Positions 1 to 11,040 of a stretch of DNA of 64,000 nucleotides are shown here, piece after piece. Under the pieces are notes generated by a model. That model searched no databases. It was not told the DNA's origin and worked only from the letters and a program-made list of their open reading frames with translations. Position 1 is the first letter of the stretch. The number at the start of each line of letters is the position of its first letter. The DNA is from Craspedostauros australis (lineage: Eukaryota; Bacillariophyta; Bacillariophyceae; Mastogloiales; Achnanthaceae). The position numbers were made by a program, and so were the translations under genes. The DNA lies in the NCBI GenBank assembly GCA_026770025.1, contig JAMXDE010000012.1, positions 1,240,001-1,304,000 of the forward strand. Reading direction: 5' to 3'.

Positions 1-170
1 CATCTCACATACTCCACTCTGCTTCTTGTTTGAACACCCGCAGTGCCCGTCCTTGCACAATGGCTGCATTCCACTATGTTTTTGCAACAGATTTGCAACA
101 CATGCGAGCATGCCTGTTCACGACATGGACAAGACTACGTGCATTCTATTTCTGTGCGCTTCTGTTCCTG

Positions 171-1766
171 CTACGATGCTCCACCTGTTTTTGATTGTGA
201 CGACGCTGGTGCAGTAGCTGTTCCTGCTGCCTTTGTTGTTGCTGCTGCTGTCTTTGCTGTCGCTGCACCACCGCCTGCGGATGATTTTGCTGTACCGCTC
301 GTTTTTGTCGTTGCTGTGGCTTTGGTTGCCGTGCTGCTCGCCGCCTTTTTCTTGGTGCTGCTCGATGTGGTTTTCTTCTTGGTTTCCGTCTTGGATTGTT
401 CTTCCTTCTTGGATGTTGTGGTTTCGTATCCACCATTGTCATCCTCGTCGTCGTCATCATCATCCGATTCGGCATCCTTCCGCAGATCGCTGGATGCATC
501 CATCGCGTTGCCGTTGGTCTCATCTTCGGCCACATCCTCGTCGACGTCTTCGTTGTCTTGCTCTTCCAATTCGCGGTTTTCCAGACCATACTTTCCAACC
601 ACGTGGAAATCCCACGCCTCCAACGGCGGTGCCAGATCTTTCAGCAGCAGCATCTCGTTGATCCCATTATCCTCTTCATCCTCGTCGTCCTGCGCGGCGG
701 CATTTCTTCGTTTTCGAAGCAGCCGCTCATCGATGGGACCCAGCTGTTCGGCATAGTAGTCTTCTTCTTCATCGATGGAATCGCGCGATTCTTCGTCGCT
801 TTCGATCGTCAACCGTTTCAGTTCTTCCATCTTCTTTCCGTTCAAAGAGATGACCACCTCGTTGACCTTTTTCCGTTTCTTCTTGCTCTTCCCATCCGCC
901 CCCGCATCGGTGGCGGTGGTGCTGTTGCCTTTGCTCTTGGTGAGAGCGTCACCGACCGATATAGCATGCATGTGCGCTCGTTCCAATGAATTGTGCAGTT
1001 GCTGTTTCCGCCGTTTGCGATCGTCGCTGTCTTCGGCGTACTGCTGCAGATGCCGCTGGCGCTTCTTGGCGGCTTCTCGCGCCAGTTCGATGCCCTTCAA
1101 TCGTTGATCACGGCAAGCGATCGCCTGTTGCAGGACGGTCGCCAGGAACTGATCGGCGGACGCCGATACGATGGCCGCCACGGTGTCGTCCAGATAGCCA
1201 GCGCCCTGTCGGTGTAGTATCCGTCTTGACAGCGCGGTGGGGACGGTCGGTCCCCTCGGTATTATTATCGATTGCTGTTCGTTGCCCTGATTTCGTGATG
1301 ATGATGCCGACGACGAACCCGCGGCGCCCGCGACATGTGATAATGCCAGGGATGAGGCTGCTGTTGCTGCTGCTCCGATGATCGCCGGGTTGCTATCATC
1401 TCTGTACTGCAGGCAGTGGATAAAGTGCTGCATCTTCTTGTCTTCCTGCCTCATCGCCGAGATGGCCTTTTCCTTCGGCGTCTGCGGTATGACCAGCGAT
1501 GCTCCAGGTGGCGGCGACAGAGCCGCGATCTGCTTCCCCGTTCTTCCGCTGGGCTTTTGCACCTTCGACGCCGACGTCGATTTGCCTTTCGCCTTGGAGT
1601 CCTTTGTTGCGGATGATGATTTCGCCGTCGAGGGTTTGCTTGAGGACCCCGGCTTTGTTCCTTTTGATGCCGCCGCCGTCGGTTTTGATGCTGCAGCAGA
1701 TGACGATGTGGTCGCAACTGGCAGCCCCATTTTGGCCCGTTGCAGTTCGATCATTCGTTCGCTCAT
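171..1766 (-). CDS. TAF10-like histone-fold protein (putative TFIID/SAGA subunit)
   Basis: Single-exon frame of 531 residues. Residues 1-90 are Ser/Ala/Thr/Lys-rich low complexity. Residues about 174-225 look like the first two helices of a histone fold (VPTALSRRILHRQG, then a long helix from LDDTVAAIVSASADQF). A long charged insertion follows, and a segment near 370-390 (LLLKDLAPPLEAWDF) could be the third helix. TAF10 proteins pair with other histone-fold TAFs or SPT7 in TFIID and SAGA, and yeast Taf10 also has a long loop inside its fold. The last 90 residues are Lys/Thr/Ala-rich. The match is structural rather than strong in sequence, so another histone-fold TAF is possible. The frame is clearly coding, with acidic and basic blocks and no competing frame. 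Confidence 0.5.
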   Translation of the reverse strand: MSERMIELQRAKMGLPVATTSSSAAASKPTAAASKGTKPGSSSKPSTAKSSSATKDSKAKGKSTSASKVQKPSGRTGKQIAALSPPPGASLVIPQTPKEKAISAMRQEDKKMQHFIHCLQYRDDSNPAIIGAAATAASSLALSHVAGAAGSSSASSSRNQGNEQQSIIIPRGPTVPTALSRRILHRQGAGYLDDTVAAIVSASADQFLATVLQQAIACRDQRLKGIELAREAAKKRQRHLQQYAEDSDDRKRRKQQLHNSLERAHMHAISVGDALTKSKGNSTTATDAGADGKSKKKRKKVNEVVISLNGKKMEELKRLTIESDEESRDSIDEEEDYYAEQLGPIDERLLRKRRNAAAQDDEDEEDNGINEMLLLKDLAPPLEAWDFHVVGKYGLENRELEEQDNEDVDEDVAEDETNGNAMDASSDLRKDAESDDDDDDEDDNGGYETTTSKKEEQSKTETKKKTTSSSTKKKAASSTATKATATTKTSGTAKSSAGGGAATAKTAAATTKAAGTATAPASSQSKTGGAS

Positions 1767-2361
1767 GATTGCTTGTGTGTGCGTTAGCGATATGTTTTCG
1801 TTGCCGCCGCGTAGCTTGTTCGTTGATATGCACGATTGTGTCCTCGTTTGTTGAGCAATGCTGAGTATAGCGACTCTATGTTTGCTTGTCTGCGTGCGTT
1901 TGCGTTGACCACGTTGTCGTTGCGACGTGCCCTCTGGACTATGGCCACTCGAGGCGCGCTATGCTGGGCGTTGGTGCTGTGACGAGGTACGACCATGAAG
2001 TGGTCGCAATGATGGATTATGACCGAAGTCTGTGTTTCTGTTTTGGACGACCTCCTTTTGTTGTTTCTTTTCTTTGCTGGTCTGCTGGATACGGTTTCTG
2101 ACTCGTTCGACCGCACTGCTGCTCGTTGTTCGTGGGTGAAGCACCGATCTGGCCCATCGGGCGTCACCCAGCTCTCTTCCCATTGTATTTAGTTTCATCT
2201 CTCTCTCTCTCTGTGTGGATTGCAGTCCTGCTTTTCATTTGCAATAGTATTCAATGGCAACGCAATAGTCATGCTCCAATCTCAGAACATCGTATAATAT
2301 CATATTATTATCTAGATCGCCTTCCTCCTCCTTTTAGCTCGTGCTCGACATACCGAACACT
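1767..2361. other. Intergenic region between two minus-strand genes
   Basis: No convincing coding sequence. It should hold the promoter of the TAF10-like gene and the 3' end of the DUF179 gene. A short CT run lies near 2197-2214. Confidence 0.5.
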
Positions 2362-3953
2362 TCAATCAAAATCATCGCACGGCAATCCGTTCTTGTTATC
2401 CCACCGGAAGGCATCCGACGTATCGAACAGGCTCGCTAATTTGGCTTCTTCTGCTCCGTACCCTGTCATCAACGACACCCATAGATCTCCATCCTTGCCG
2501 GGCCGCGAGAGCGCCAGGTCGATCGGCGCTTTGCACGGCAGCCAGTAGCCCGATCGCACCTCGTCTTCCAGCTGACCTCGTGACCAAACGGAGGCGCCGG
2601 CGAAGAATGCGATGTCGTCTGGAGTACCCATTGTGCATAATAGTTAAATGGAATGGCATGTGAGGGAATAGAATGGCATGAGAGGGAATGGAATGTAGGG
2701 CGACACAGCATGACATCACAGCGCAATACTAGCTATACATTTTTGATCTCCTCAGAGGCACGCGCAATGCACAAAAATAACTTACCTTCCTGAAGATGCC
2801 CAGCCGCCAACGCTTCCGCCGCTTTGTTGATGTTTCCCTGAAAGAAAAGCGCCTTGTCGGACAACACCGCGTCTCCTGCATTCATGAGATCCGGCAGCAG
2901 CATGCCGCCCGGACTCCACGCTTCGTCATCCTGTTGCGGCGAGCGACGATGCAGCATCTGAATCGACGTGTGCACCGGTCCGCCTTCTCGCACCGGCAAA
3001 TCACCAATGGTTTCGTCCAAACTCTGCGGCATGGCTTCGTTCATGGTGAATGCCCGCTGCGTTCCACGATGCATGCTGAATCGATTGATGATGAGACCGT
3101 ACGTATGGAATGCGGGTGACGGCAGCTTGGCGCGATCCAATTTCGTCGTCTCGCCCCTGTCATGATCCAGGATGCAAATGACGGTCCTGCCAAAGAAGGA
3201 ACCCAACATGTACGGATGCGACAGCAGGAAGGCGCCGGGTTGCAGATACGACGACGGATCCATGCGATCCAACGGCTGCACGTGTGCCGACAAGGCATTG
3301 CGCCGTGGTTGGCGTTGCGCTTGATCGGCGACGAGGGCGTCGTGCAACGACAGCTTCTTGTGCAGTTCGCGCAATGCGTGGAACGCGACCTTGTGGCGGA
3401 TGGAGATATCGAATTTGGAGGAGACAGATGCGTCGCCGCGGAATTCCCTGCGAATGATCGACTGCATGCGTGTTGGGTCGACCTGAATGGGGAACAGCAT
3501 CTTCGATTCGCCTTCGGTGCTGCCCGTCATGGCTTCTCGCAGCAAGGAATGGAACAGTCGTTCATCCGTGCGACTCGCATCATCGGCGGATGGCGATTGC
3601 GCCGCGAGGCTGATGTCTTTCGCATCGTCCTTCTCCGTGTAGCTGTAGCGCAGATCTCTGGCCCGATCTTGGATCATGTTCGACGTGATGCTGTCCATGC
3701 CTTCGTTGCCCAGCATGGAATCCACGCGGTCACCCTCCGCTTTCGATAGAGAAGAAGAGATGTCGCCCTCGCGGATGGACCTGTCAATGATCAGAGGCTC
3801 ATCGTCGTCATAGCCGGAACGGTGCAGCAGGCAGTTCAACGTCACCGCGTTGGCGGCAGGTTCCGTGTAGGGCTTGCAAGCTCTCAGCAAGGAACGGTAC
3901 AGCCTGCGGCTTACGATTGCAGCCTTGTTCGCTGTCGACCCTGTTGCGGTCAT
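2362..3953 (-). CDS. AlgH/YqgE (DUF179) family protein, two exons
   Basis: Exon 1 is 2786-3953 and exon 2 is 2362-2618; the 167-bp intron has a GTAAGT donor (from 2785) and a CCAG acceptor. The join is in phase and gives 474 residues, with ...HLQE running into DDIAFFAGASVWSRGQ. The second half carries the DUF179/AlgH signature: PGAFLLSHPYMLGSFFGRTV, then ILDHD, then YGLIINR, and in exon 2 FFAGASVWSRGQLEDEVRSG with a Trp-Leu shortly after. The family is widespread in bacteria and plastid-bearing eukaryotes and has no agreed biochemical role. The N-terminal 230 residues are a eukaryote-specific extension. Without splicing, the first exon would read into a short unrelated tail (LFLCIARASEEIKNV). 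Confidence 0.85.
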
Positions 3954-4560
3954 GGTACTCTATTCGTTGCGAGAACAGTGTCACTTCTGTGGATTGCAGA
4001 TGCAACAAGTCGTTGATGTTGCCGTTGACTCTGTTTGCATTCGGTATGGTTTCGAAGGTTGGTGATGTGATGTGATGTGATGTGATGCAACGTGCGGCTT
4101 TTGCGGTGGAACACCCTTCTCATCCAGAAAAGATCTCCTCGACGAATTCTCCGAATGTGGACGACGGGGATGGTATTCGCTACCAAAGCGAGAAACACGA
4201 CGAAGCGTCCACGGTATCGCATGACTGGGCCATTCGCCTGGCGTGACGAAGAGCAAGAGGGCATTGGGGGCAAGGTCTTCCAACAAGAGGATGCAGGGAG
4301 CGATCCACATTGACAAGCGTGCAGAGCTTACGTCTTCCTTACTTTCTCATTTGTACTTCTTTCTGATATGGCATTCTCTCTCCACACATTCGCACGATCA
4401 TGCATTCGCATGCAGTGGCTTGTACGTACTCTCCAGCCTGTGAATACTCGCATCGTTGTATGATATTGTATGACTCTACGACTACTCTTCCACAACTGTC
4501 CATTCCTTCATCCACTCGTCCATGCGATGAACGAGCGCGCTTGGCATATTTGCTTGCGCT
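3954..4560. other. Intergenic region
   Basis: No supported gene. A short tandem run of tgatg units lies near 4063-4086. The rest is unique sequence between the start of the DUF179 gene and the stop of VPS26. Confidence 0.5.
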
Positions 4561-6291
4561 CTAACCAAGCTCCTTCCTCCAAAGGATGATCTCCTGCTGC
4601 TTGAAGTATCGTCTGTCTTCCTCATCCACCAGCACAAGATTGACGTAGTACCGCACAGAGAATCGGTTGTTGATGACTTCGTAGGTTGGCGTGAGATCGG
4701 CCGGGATGCTGTTCAGTGAAAGCTTGACGGGGATGACTTCGCCCTTGACCGGCGCACCGTCCATGATTTCGTACTTGACCAACGTCTGGGTCTCCGTCAC
4801 CACGGATCCGGCTCCGGCAGTATTCGCACTTGTGGCACCCATCTGCTGCTGATGCGCTATCGCGGCGACACCCTCGCCGCTCGTTTCGCGCCGAATCACA
4901 CCCAGCTCCATGTGCTTGATCTTGATGCGCACGAGCAAGAAGTGGATCTTGCCGCTGATCACATCCTGCAGATGGTACACGCGTCGGTCGTACTCGAACT
5001 CGATGTGCAAACAATCCTCGATGCCGACCTCCAACTTGATTCCGGCATTGACCGTGGGTGGGATGCCCAGGCGTTGCACCCACACATCCTTCTCCTTCGT
5101 CAACGGTGGCAGGAACTTGCGTTCCATGACGACCTTGATGAAGTACCGAACGCTGGCGTGGCGTCCGTAGTAGCTCTCGTGCTCCTTGTCCATGTTACGG
5201 AAGAGGAAGGGAACTTCGATCGTCGGTTGGTACATCATGCCCGGTGGCGCCAGCTCCTTGGACAGCGAAACAAAGTCATGGTTGGGTCTCCCCTCGTTCA
5301 CTCCGTATCCCTGTCACATTTGATGTGGTGTACCATGGACACATACCCATGCGGTACAAGTACAGTGTGATTTGTCGTGTCGTGACGTGAAACAATTGAG
5401 CGTGCTGAATGAAGTGAGACAGGCTGGTGTGGAGTTTTCGATTGCCAAAGATACAAAATGCACGAGCGGGTGGAACAGACAGCAGCAGAATAGCAACGAC
5501 GCAACCAAACACTCCCTGCCACTCAACACGTACCATCTCGATACGACCGATGAACTGAACTCGGATCCCCAAATGCTCCGCCTTCTTTCCAGGCGGGCTG
5601 TGGATGGTGACGATGCCGCCGACGTCCTGCGAAGCTTCGTAGGCGATCTTCTCATGTTCAACGGCCTGCGGCTGCGGGATCATCTGTCCCGTGTGCGGGT
5701 CCATCATGGGGGGAGGAGCAGCGACGGGTGGCGCGCGTTTGACAGCACCGTGGGGATGCTTGACACGCCAGAATGGATTCCTGTGCAGCTTCCAGCTGGG
5801 ATAGTGGTCCATCGCGATGCGCTTCTGATTCTCCTGCTGCGTCAGCTGGATGCCGACCTTGAATCCCCCGCCGCCGGTGATGGCATTGATGAAGCCTCCC
5901 TGCGAGTGATGGCGGTGGGTGACGAATGCAATACGGGTATGTGCATGTACGTATACGTACGCGTGCGTTTGTGTTTGCGAGTGTTGCGTAAGAAAAGGTG
6001 TAGCAAAGTATGGCGGTTGGTATCATGATGAGCGGCGCGGTTGTGGTTGTGGCTGTGGTTGTATTGGAATACAAATATCAGAGAAGATCAGAGTGGAGAC
6101 CAAAGATCAGTCCATCTGAAGATCGACGCGGCTTCATTCATCGATACCGTTGCCCAATCGAATGCCGATTGCACGTCTCCTCAATGGCACGGCCGAGAAG
6201 AAAAGACACGGGGCATGGCACAGACAGGCGAATCGCCCATTGTGCGAGGATGGTGGATTCCAATCTCCGCCCTTGCACTCACCACGTTCAT
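4561..6291 (-). CDS. VPS26: VPS26, retromer subunit, three exons
   Basis: VPS26 is the arrestin-like subunit of the retromer complex, which recycles cargo from endosomes to the Golgi. Exon 3 (4561-5310) carries the conserved core: [47 protein letters not shown], and the C-terminal [11 protein letters not shown] and [20 protein letters not shown]. Exon 2 (5534-5899) carries [15 protein letters not shown] and [14 protein letters not shown], equivalent to the N-terminal arrestin half. The introns use GTACGT/CAG and GTGAGT/CAG and keep phase 0. The first exon is proposed to be only nine bases (6283-6291, Met-Asn-Val). It joins to [10 protein letters not shown], which resembles the MN-x-x-G start of plant VPS26. 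The spliced product is 374 residues, slightly long for the family because of a Pro-rich insert near residues 35-55. Confidence 0.88.
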
Positions 6292-7163
6292 CTTGGCTCA
6301 ATTTCTGCGTAGTAGTTGTGTCTGTGTTCTTTGCGATCGCACAGACAGGTATTGCATGCACTAATACGAGTATGCAAGCTCTGCTCGCCCCACTGCCTCT
6401 CGTTGTTCGATTCTCTCTGTTGTCACAGCTTCTTTCGACTGCCCCTTCTCCCTTTTCTCCAGTTCTCCTCGTTGAAGGTGACGGCGTGCGCGCGTTTAGG
6501 TTGGCTTGTGCAGAATACTGTTGGCTGCTTTTCAGAGCTTGATGTTGCACTCTTGATCTTGCACTCTTGATGATGCGCGTGATACGATGTCGAGTATGAA
6601 CGCCGAACGGAGAACACACAAGAGGGAGTTGTGCTGAATCGGTTCTTGCCTCTCTCTATTTTCGTTGCTTGTCTCTTGCTCGTTTCCTTTCGTTGTGGTG
6701 GGAGGCTTCGTGTCTTCTCAGTGTGCCTTTGACCATGTTTCGATCGTGTTGTTTTGGTTTGTTGTTCTATCGCGAAAGATCGCCTGTTCGCGGATTTTGG
6801 TTTGGACGGAGAATCCAATCGATCAGCACGACTAAAGAGCCACCTCTCGAGATTTACTAAAACTAAGCATCATGCATCGCGTCTAACCGCATGCACGTGT
6901 GCCAACCACCACGTAAATTCTTGCGTTCTTCTTTTCCCTCTGAATCCACCAAACAAAGACGTGGATCCAACCCATCCGAAACCCGTTCCAACCGTGTGGT
7001 GCCATCATTCTTCACTCATCTCAGCATCCAGGTGCTTGACTTCACTTGGCTCCGATCTTCCGCATCGACGAGGGCAACGTGCCGACAGCATTGTCTCGAG
7101 AGGATCGTGAAAGGGTATCCACCAGCTCGACCATCGTTGGGAACAGTCCACCGCCGCGGAAAC
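6292..7163. other. Divergent promoter region between VPS26 and the PPR gene
   Basis: Head-to-head spacer. The PPR frame stays open back to 6891, but residues upstream of 7164 look non-coding (Ser/Arg/Pro-rich, with no targeting-peptide features at the upstream Met), so I treat it as 5' UTR and promoter. Confidence 0.45.
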
Positions 7164-9803
7164 ATGAAGTCGTTCGTGCGATCGGACCTGCAGAGACGAG
7201 CATCGAAGCTGCCATCGTCCATCGCGAATTCCAACACCAGCGCAGGCACGAGAACGGGCATCGCCACAGCTGCTGCCACTTTGAATGGGACTCGCATCAT
7301 CCATGGTTGCATCGCGGATCATGCGCTGGTGCCCGTGCGGGCAATAAGCACGGCTCTTGTGCGCGCCAACTTCGATGATTCCACAGCAGGCAACCAAACC
7401 AACACACTCCAATCGCATGGGTATGGCCCCACACGGCGGGGCAGCAGTGCCGTGATGCCGCTCGCTGCGCCACCATCTTCTCAACTGCCATCGCTGCAGC
7501 AGGTCCGATACCAATCGATATGGTCCTACCTCACGTCTGTCATCGGCGCATCATCCAAGAAGCAATCATCGAAACCAAAGTCGCCACCTCCCAAACATCC
7601 CAAACACCCAAAACAGACATCGGGGCCGAAAGGAACGCGCAAGCGACGCCCGCACGGCAGCATCCGACCAAAGAGGCAGCCCGGCCGCGGATACAACGGT
7701 GACAAACCCTCGCAAGGATATCGCAACAGGAGGGGTGCGGACGTCCACACCGACCATGACAATCACAGACACCGGCGCTCGCGCAGTTCCTCGCCTCCCA
7801 AACATCGCCGGTCGCGGTCAGCCCCGTCGTCGTATCGTTCTCCCCGATTCGACGTGGCCGTGTGCAGCAACCCAGAGATCGAGGAGATCAAGAAGCGTCT
7901 GCTCAACGACAAAAGGACTCCGATGGGCAGCTTCCGTGCGACTACGTGGCAGGATGCCGAGCGCGTCATGCGCTATCTCGTCGAGACGGATCAGGACTCC
8001 ACCACGGCCTTCGTCGTCATGGATCGCTGTGCGCGGGAGCGCGATGCCGCCGACCACATCACGTTCGATCTTCTCACCAACACGATGACCACGTGGTTGA
8101 ATCAGCTCAAGGATCGCAAGAAGATGACCAGGGACAAAGCGGTGAAAGCCAACGGTAGAGGTAGAAGATCGCCCCCCGTGGCTGACAACGACGATTCCTT
8201 GTACGTCATGTCACCGGCCTCCATGTGGAAGCGGATGGAGGTTTACCAGCGGCGAGGCATGTACGTGGATGACAGGATCTGCCTTCGCGTCATCGAAGGC
8301 ACGGCGCAGTACCGATCGCGCATGGCGCTAGATCAGGGACCGTTGCTGGCCGAGACCATCCTGAACTTCATGCTGCAACGGTCCAAGTTCAACCCCATGC
8401 TGCGTCCATCGACCAGCATCTTCAACGCCGTGCTGCAATCCTGGGTCTCAGCCGAATACAAAACACCGGATCGAACCGACGCATTGCTAAATCAGCTGAC
8501 GGCGCTGTTTGAGTCCGGCTGGGGCGATGACTTCATGCCGGACACAACAACGTACCGCCGTGCCATGCTCACGCACGCCCACCAAGGCAATGCGGAGAGA
8601 GTCGAGGAGATATTTGCGGAAATGTACACGAAGTACATCGAATACGATCGGCCGGAGCAATTGAAGCCAACGAAAAGTGTGTTCTCACTCATCCTCTTCG
8701 CATGGTCCAAGTCGAGGGCGCCGCACGCGGCCGAACGAGCCACCGCCTTGCTGGAACGCATGATCCAGATGGAAGAGAGCGGCAAGGTTCCTGATTTGAG
8801 CATCACTGCTCGAGAATTCAACATCGTTATGATCTGCTGGTGCAAGCTACGGACGAAGGAGGCGTCGAAGGTGGTGGAAGCTATATTCAACAAGATGTTG
8901 GAGCGCGGCCGCGAGGATCCGGATTTGGGTCCCTCCGGCTCGTCGTACTCAGCCCTGCTGGGAGCGTTGTGCCAACATGATCCCCAGAAAGCCGCGGAGA
9001 CTCTTTCGCGATGGGATGATGACAGAAAGGAGCGTGGCATCGACATGATCGCGGATGCGCGCCTCACCAACCAACTGATCGATGGTCTGTGTGCCTCGGA
9101 TGACGGCGTGGATACCGCTTTGAAGATCCTGAATGCGTTCGTGGAGGGGGAAATGGGAGGCTGGACACCAACCGCCGCATCCATCACACTGGCGACCCAG
9201 AGTCTGACTCGCAAGGGCACGCAGGAATCTCCACCAATGGCCGAGAAGTTGATCCGCAACCTCATGTCCAGCAAGAAGAACGATATCCGCAAGATCTTCG
9301 ACGTGCACATGTCATCACCAGTGATCATGGCCTTGGCCAAACATGGCGACACCGAACGCGCAGTGTCGTTGCTGAATGACGTCTTGGAGAGTCATGTGCG
9401 CAAGAGCAGCGCTTCGGCGAAGCGCAGCATGGGCAAGGTCGCCTTCAACGGCCTCCTGCGATTGTGGTCCACCGAAAAGGACCCAGAGTTGGCGAATTCC
9501 GCAGAGGAACTATTGCTGACGATGGAAAAGTACAAGATCCCGCACGACGACATGACATTTCCATTGGCATGGAAATGCCGCGAGAATAGCGGGGAGAAGT
9601 CTCGAAATTCTCAGGCCGTCGTTGCATTTTTGGATAAGGCCTACTTTGACGCCGCCCTGCATCTTCCGGAGGCAGAGTACAAGAAACTGCGGGAAAACTG
9701 GATGGATGCGAGTACGAGTACGAGTGCGGAGAAGGAGGAGGAAAAGGAGAAGGAAAAGGAGAACGAGGAGGAGGAGGAGGCGACAACAACGACGAAGCAG
9801 TAA
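7164..9803 (+). CDS. Pentatricopeptide repeat (PPR) protein, probably organellar
   Basis: A frame of 879 codons from the chosen Met; upstream Met codons exist back to 6891. The chosen start begins MKSFVRSDLQRRASKLPSS, basic and Ser-rich with no acidic residues, as expected for a mitochondrial or plastid targeting peptide. A basic His/Arg/Ser-rich linker follows. From about 8390 to 9500 there are helical-hairpin repeats of PPR type, such as FNAVLQSWVS, TYRRAMLTHAHQGNAERVEE, VFSLILFAWSKS, FNIVMICWCKL, YSALLGALCQHDPQ and AFNGLLRLWS. PPR proteins bind organellar RNA and govern its processing, editing or translation. The last 25 residues are an unusual run of Glu/Lys. No DYW or SMR domain is visible. 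Confidence 0.8.
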   Translation: MKSFVRSDLQRRASKLPSSIANSNTSAGTRTGIATAAATLNGTRIIHGCIADHALVPVRAISTALVRANFDDSTAGNQTNTLQSHGYGPTRRGSSAVMPLAAPPSSQLPSLQQVRYQSIWSYLTSVIGASSKKQSSKPKSPPPKHPKHPKQTSGPKGTRKRRPHGSIRPKRQPGRGYNGDKPSQGYRNRRGADVHTDHDNHRHRRSRSSSPPKHRRSRSAPSSYRSPRFDVAVCSNPEIEEIKKRLLNDKRTPMGSFRATTWQDAERVMRYLVETDQDSTTAFVVMDRCARERDAADHITFDLLTNTMTTWLNQLKDRKKMTRDKAVKANGRGRRSPPVADNDDSLYVMSPASMWKRMEVYQRRGMYVDDRICLRVIEGTAQYRSRMALDQGPLLAETILNFMLQRSKFNPMLRPSTSIFNAVLQSWVSAEYKTPDRTDALLNQLTALFESGWGDDFMPDTTTYRRAMLTHAHQGNAERVEEIFAEMYTKYIEYDRPEQLKPTKSVFSLILFAWSKSRAPHAAERATALLERMIQMEESGKVPDLSITAREFNIVMICWCKLRTKEASKVVEAIFNKMLERGREDPDLGPSGSSYSALLGALCQHDPQKAAETLSRWDDDRKERGIDMIADARLTNQLIDGLCASDDGVDTALKILNAFVEGEMGGWTPTAASITLATQSLTRKGTQESPPMAEKLIRNLMSSKKNDIRKIFDVHMSSPVIMALAKHGDTERAVSLLNDVLESHVRKSSASAKRSMGKVAFNGLLRLWSTEKDPELANSAEELLLTMEKYKIPHDDMTFPLAWKCRENSGEKSRNSQAVVAFLDKAYFDAALHLPEAEYKKLRENWMDASTSTSAEKEEEKEKEKENEEEEEATTTTKQ

Positions 9804-10261
9804 TGCACGGCAGGAGATGATCATTTCGGATCATGATGGCGTGTCGACAAGGAGGCACCTCTGCATTGTGCTATTATACCAGACTATCATATCAATAGAT
9901 TATCGCAATGGAGGTTGGAAGAATATTTCTCTACAAGTATTCTATTATATGGTGTTATACTCCAGTATACATAGTGTGCCTTGGAAGTTCGTCATGAGGA
10001 AGAGGGTGTGGCAAGATCGTGGAGGTGGATCAGGGACACCCGGCAAATCCAGAAAATTGGTCGATGTCCGACTAATTCGACCTCTATTTCGTTGACCAGT
10101 GCGAAACACTTCGTTGGGCCTAATTGAAACTGTGACAATGACCATCCATCCTGGTCTCCAGAATCAGTGACTATTGCCGCATCTCTCTATGACCAACATA
10201 CTTTTTTAGTACACAAACAAATATCAAATGTCATTGCGACTGTCTTTGTGACCTCATTCAC
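9804..10261. other. Intergenic, AT-rich
   Basis: No supported coding sequence. It is the downstream region of the PPR gene running into a repeat-rich block. Confidence 0.4.
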
Positions 10262-10475
10262 GAATTCGATTTCCACGCCTCAAGAAATGGGCTAGTCGTG
10301 ATTATTTCCATTAATGGATTTCTCATTTCAATTATTGTTCTATAGAAGTGCGCTGGTCGCGACTGTTTCCATTAATGCATTTCTCGTTTCCATTTTTTCC
10401 ATGGAAGTGCGCTGGGCCCAATATGGTCTCATTTTTTGGTTTCATGGCATCGGTCACGGGACTCGTCATCCGCCT
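10262..10475. repeat. Dispersed palindrome-rich repeat, copy 1
   Basis: Two to three degenerate units of about 60 bp contain TTTCCATTAATGG-type palindromes, GAAGTGCGCTGGGCCCAAT, CATTTTTTGG and a final CGGGACTCG. The same words, in the same orientation, recur at 25664-25850. This looks like subterminal repeats of a DNA transposon, or a small non-autonomous element. Confidence 0.5.
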
Positions 10476-11040
10476 CGGCGGCAAGCGCGGAGAGTGATCG
10501 AAGTCGTCTGTGATGCGGAACCAGAACACGGGAGAACGAGCTTTGGGATCATCCGGGTCGGACCATCTGGCGGTTGGTCGGTGCGGTCATCCGGTCTTGT
10601 ACGACGACTCCAAGCGCCACCGATTTAGTAGTTACGTACAAGCTCGCAAGTGTCAGAATTCATTCTCAGCTTCATCGGTTCCTCGCCCGCGAGTACTCGC
10701 CACAGTTCTCAATTTAGCGCACTCACGTCCTGCAATGTACGCGTGACTATCGTTGACACTACAGCAACTTGGATTGTTCTCTTCTACCCACACTGCTTGG
10801 CTGGATTTTTCTTCCTCGCTGAAATTCCAATGACAACAGCTTTATTCGCACTTCGCTGATCCGTTTAACGGTGTTATGAATGTTGATGATACCATTCTTG
10901 TCGTGGATGGTGTTTGATTCTCTTTTCTTGGTGGAGCAAGGACAATCCAGCAGATCACAAGAAAGCATTCCCCACGCCAGAAATAATTGGTGCCACCTCT
11001 CCGTTTCCAAAGTCGCCCCACAAAATCAAAAAGGACAACG
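10476..11040. other. Intergenic
   Basis: No supported gene; short frames only. Confidence 0.4.

Noticed and set aside
6423-6818. 131-residue minus-strand frame upstream of the PPR gene
   Set aside because: Low-complexity Lys/Arg/Ser composition with no conserved features; lies in the divergent promoter.
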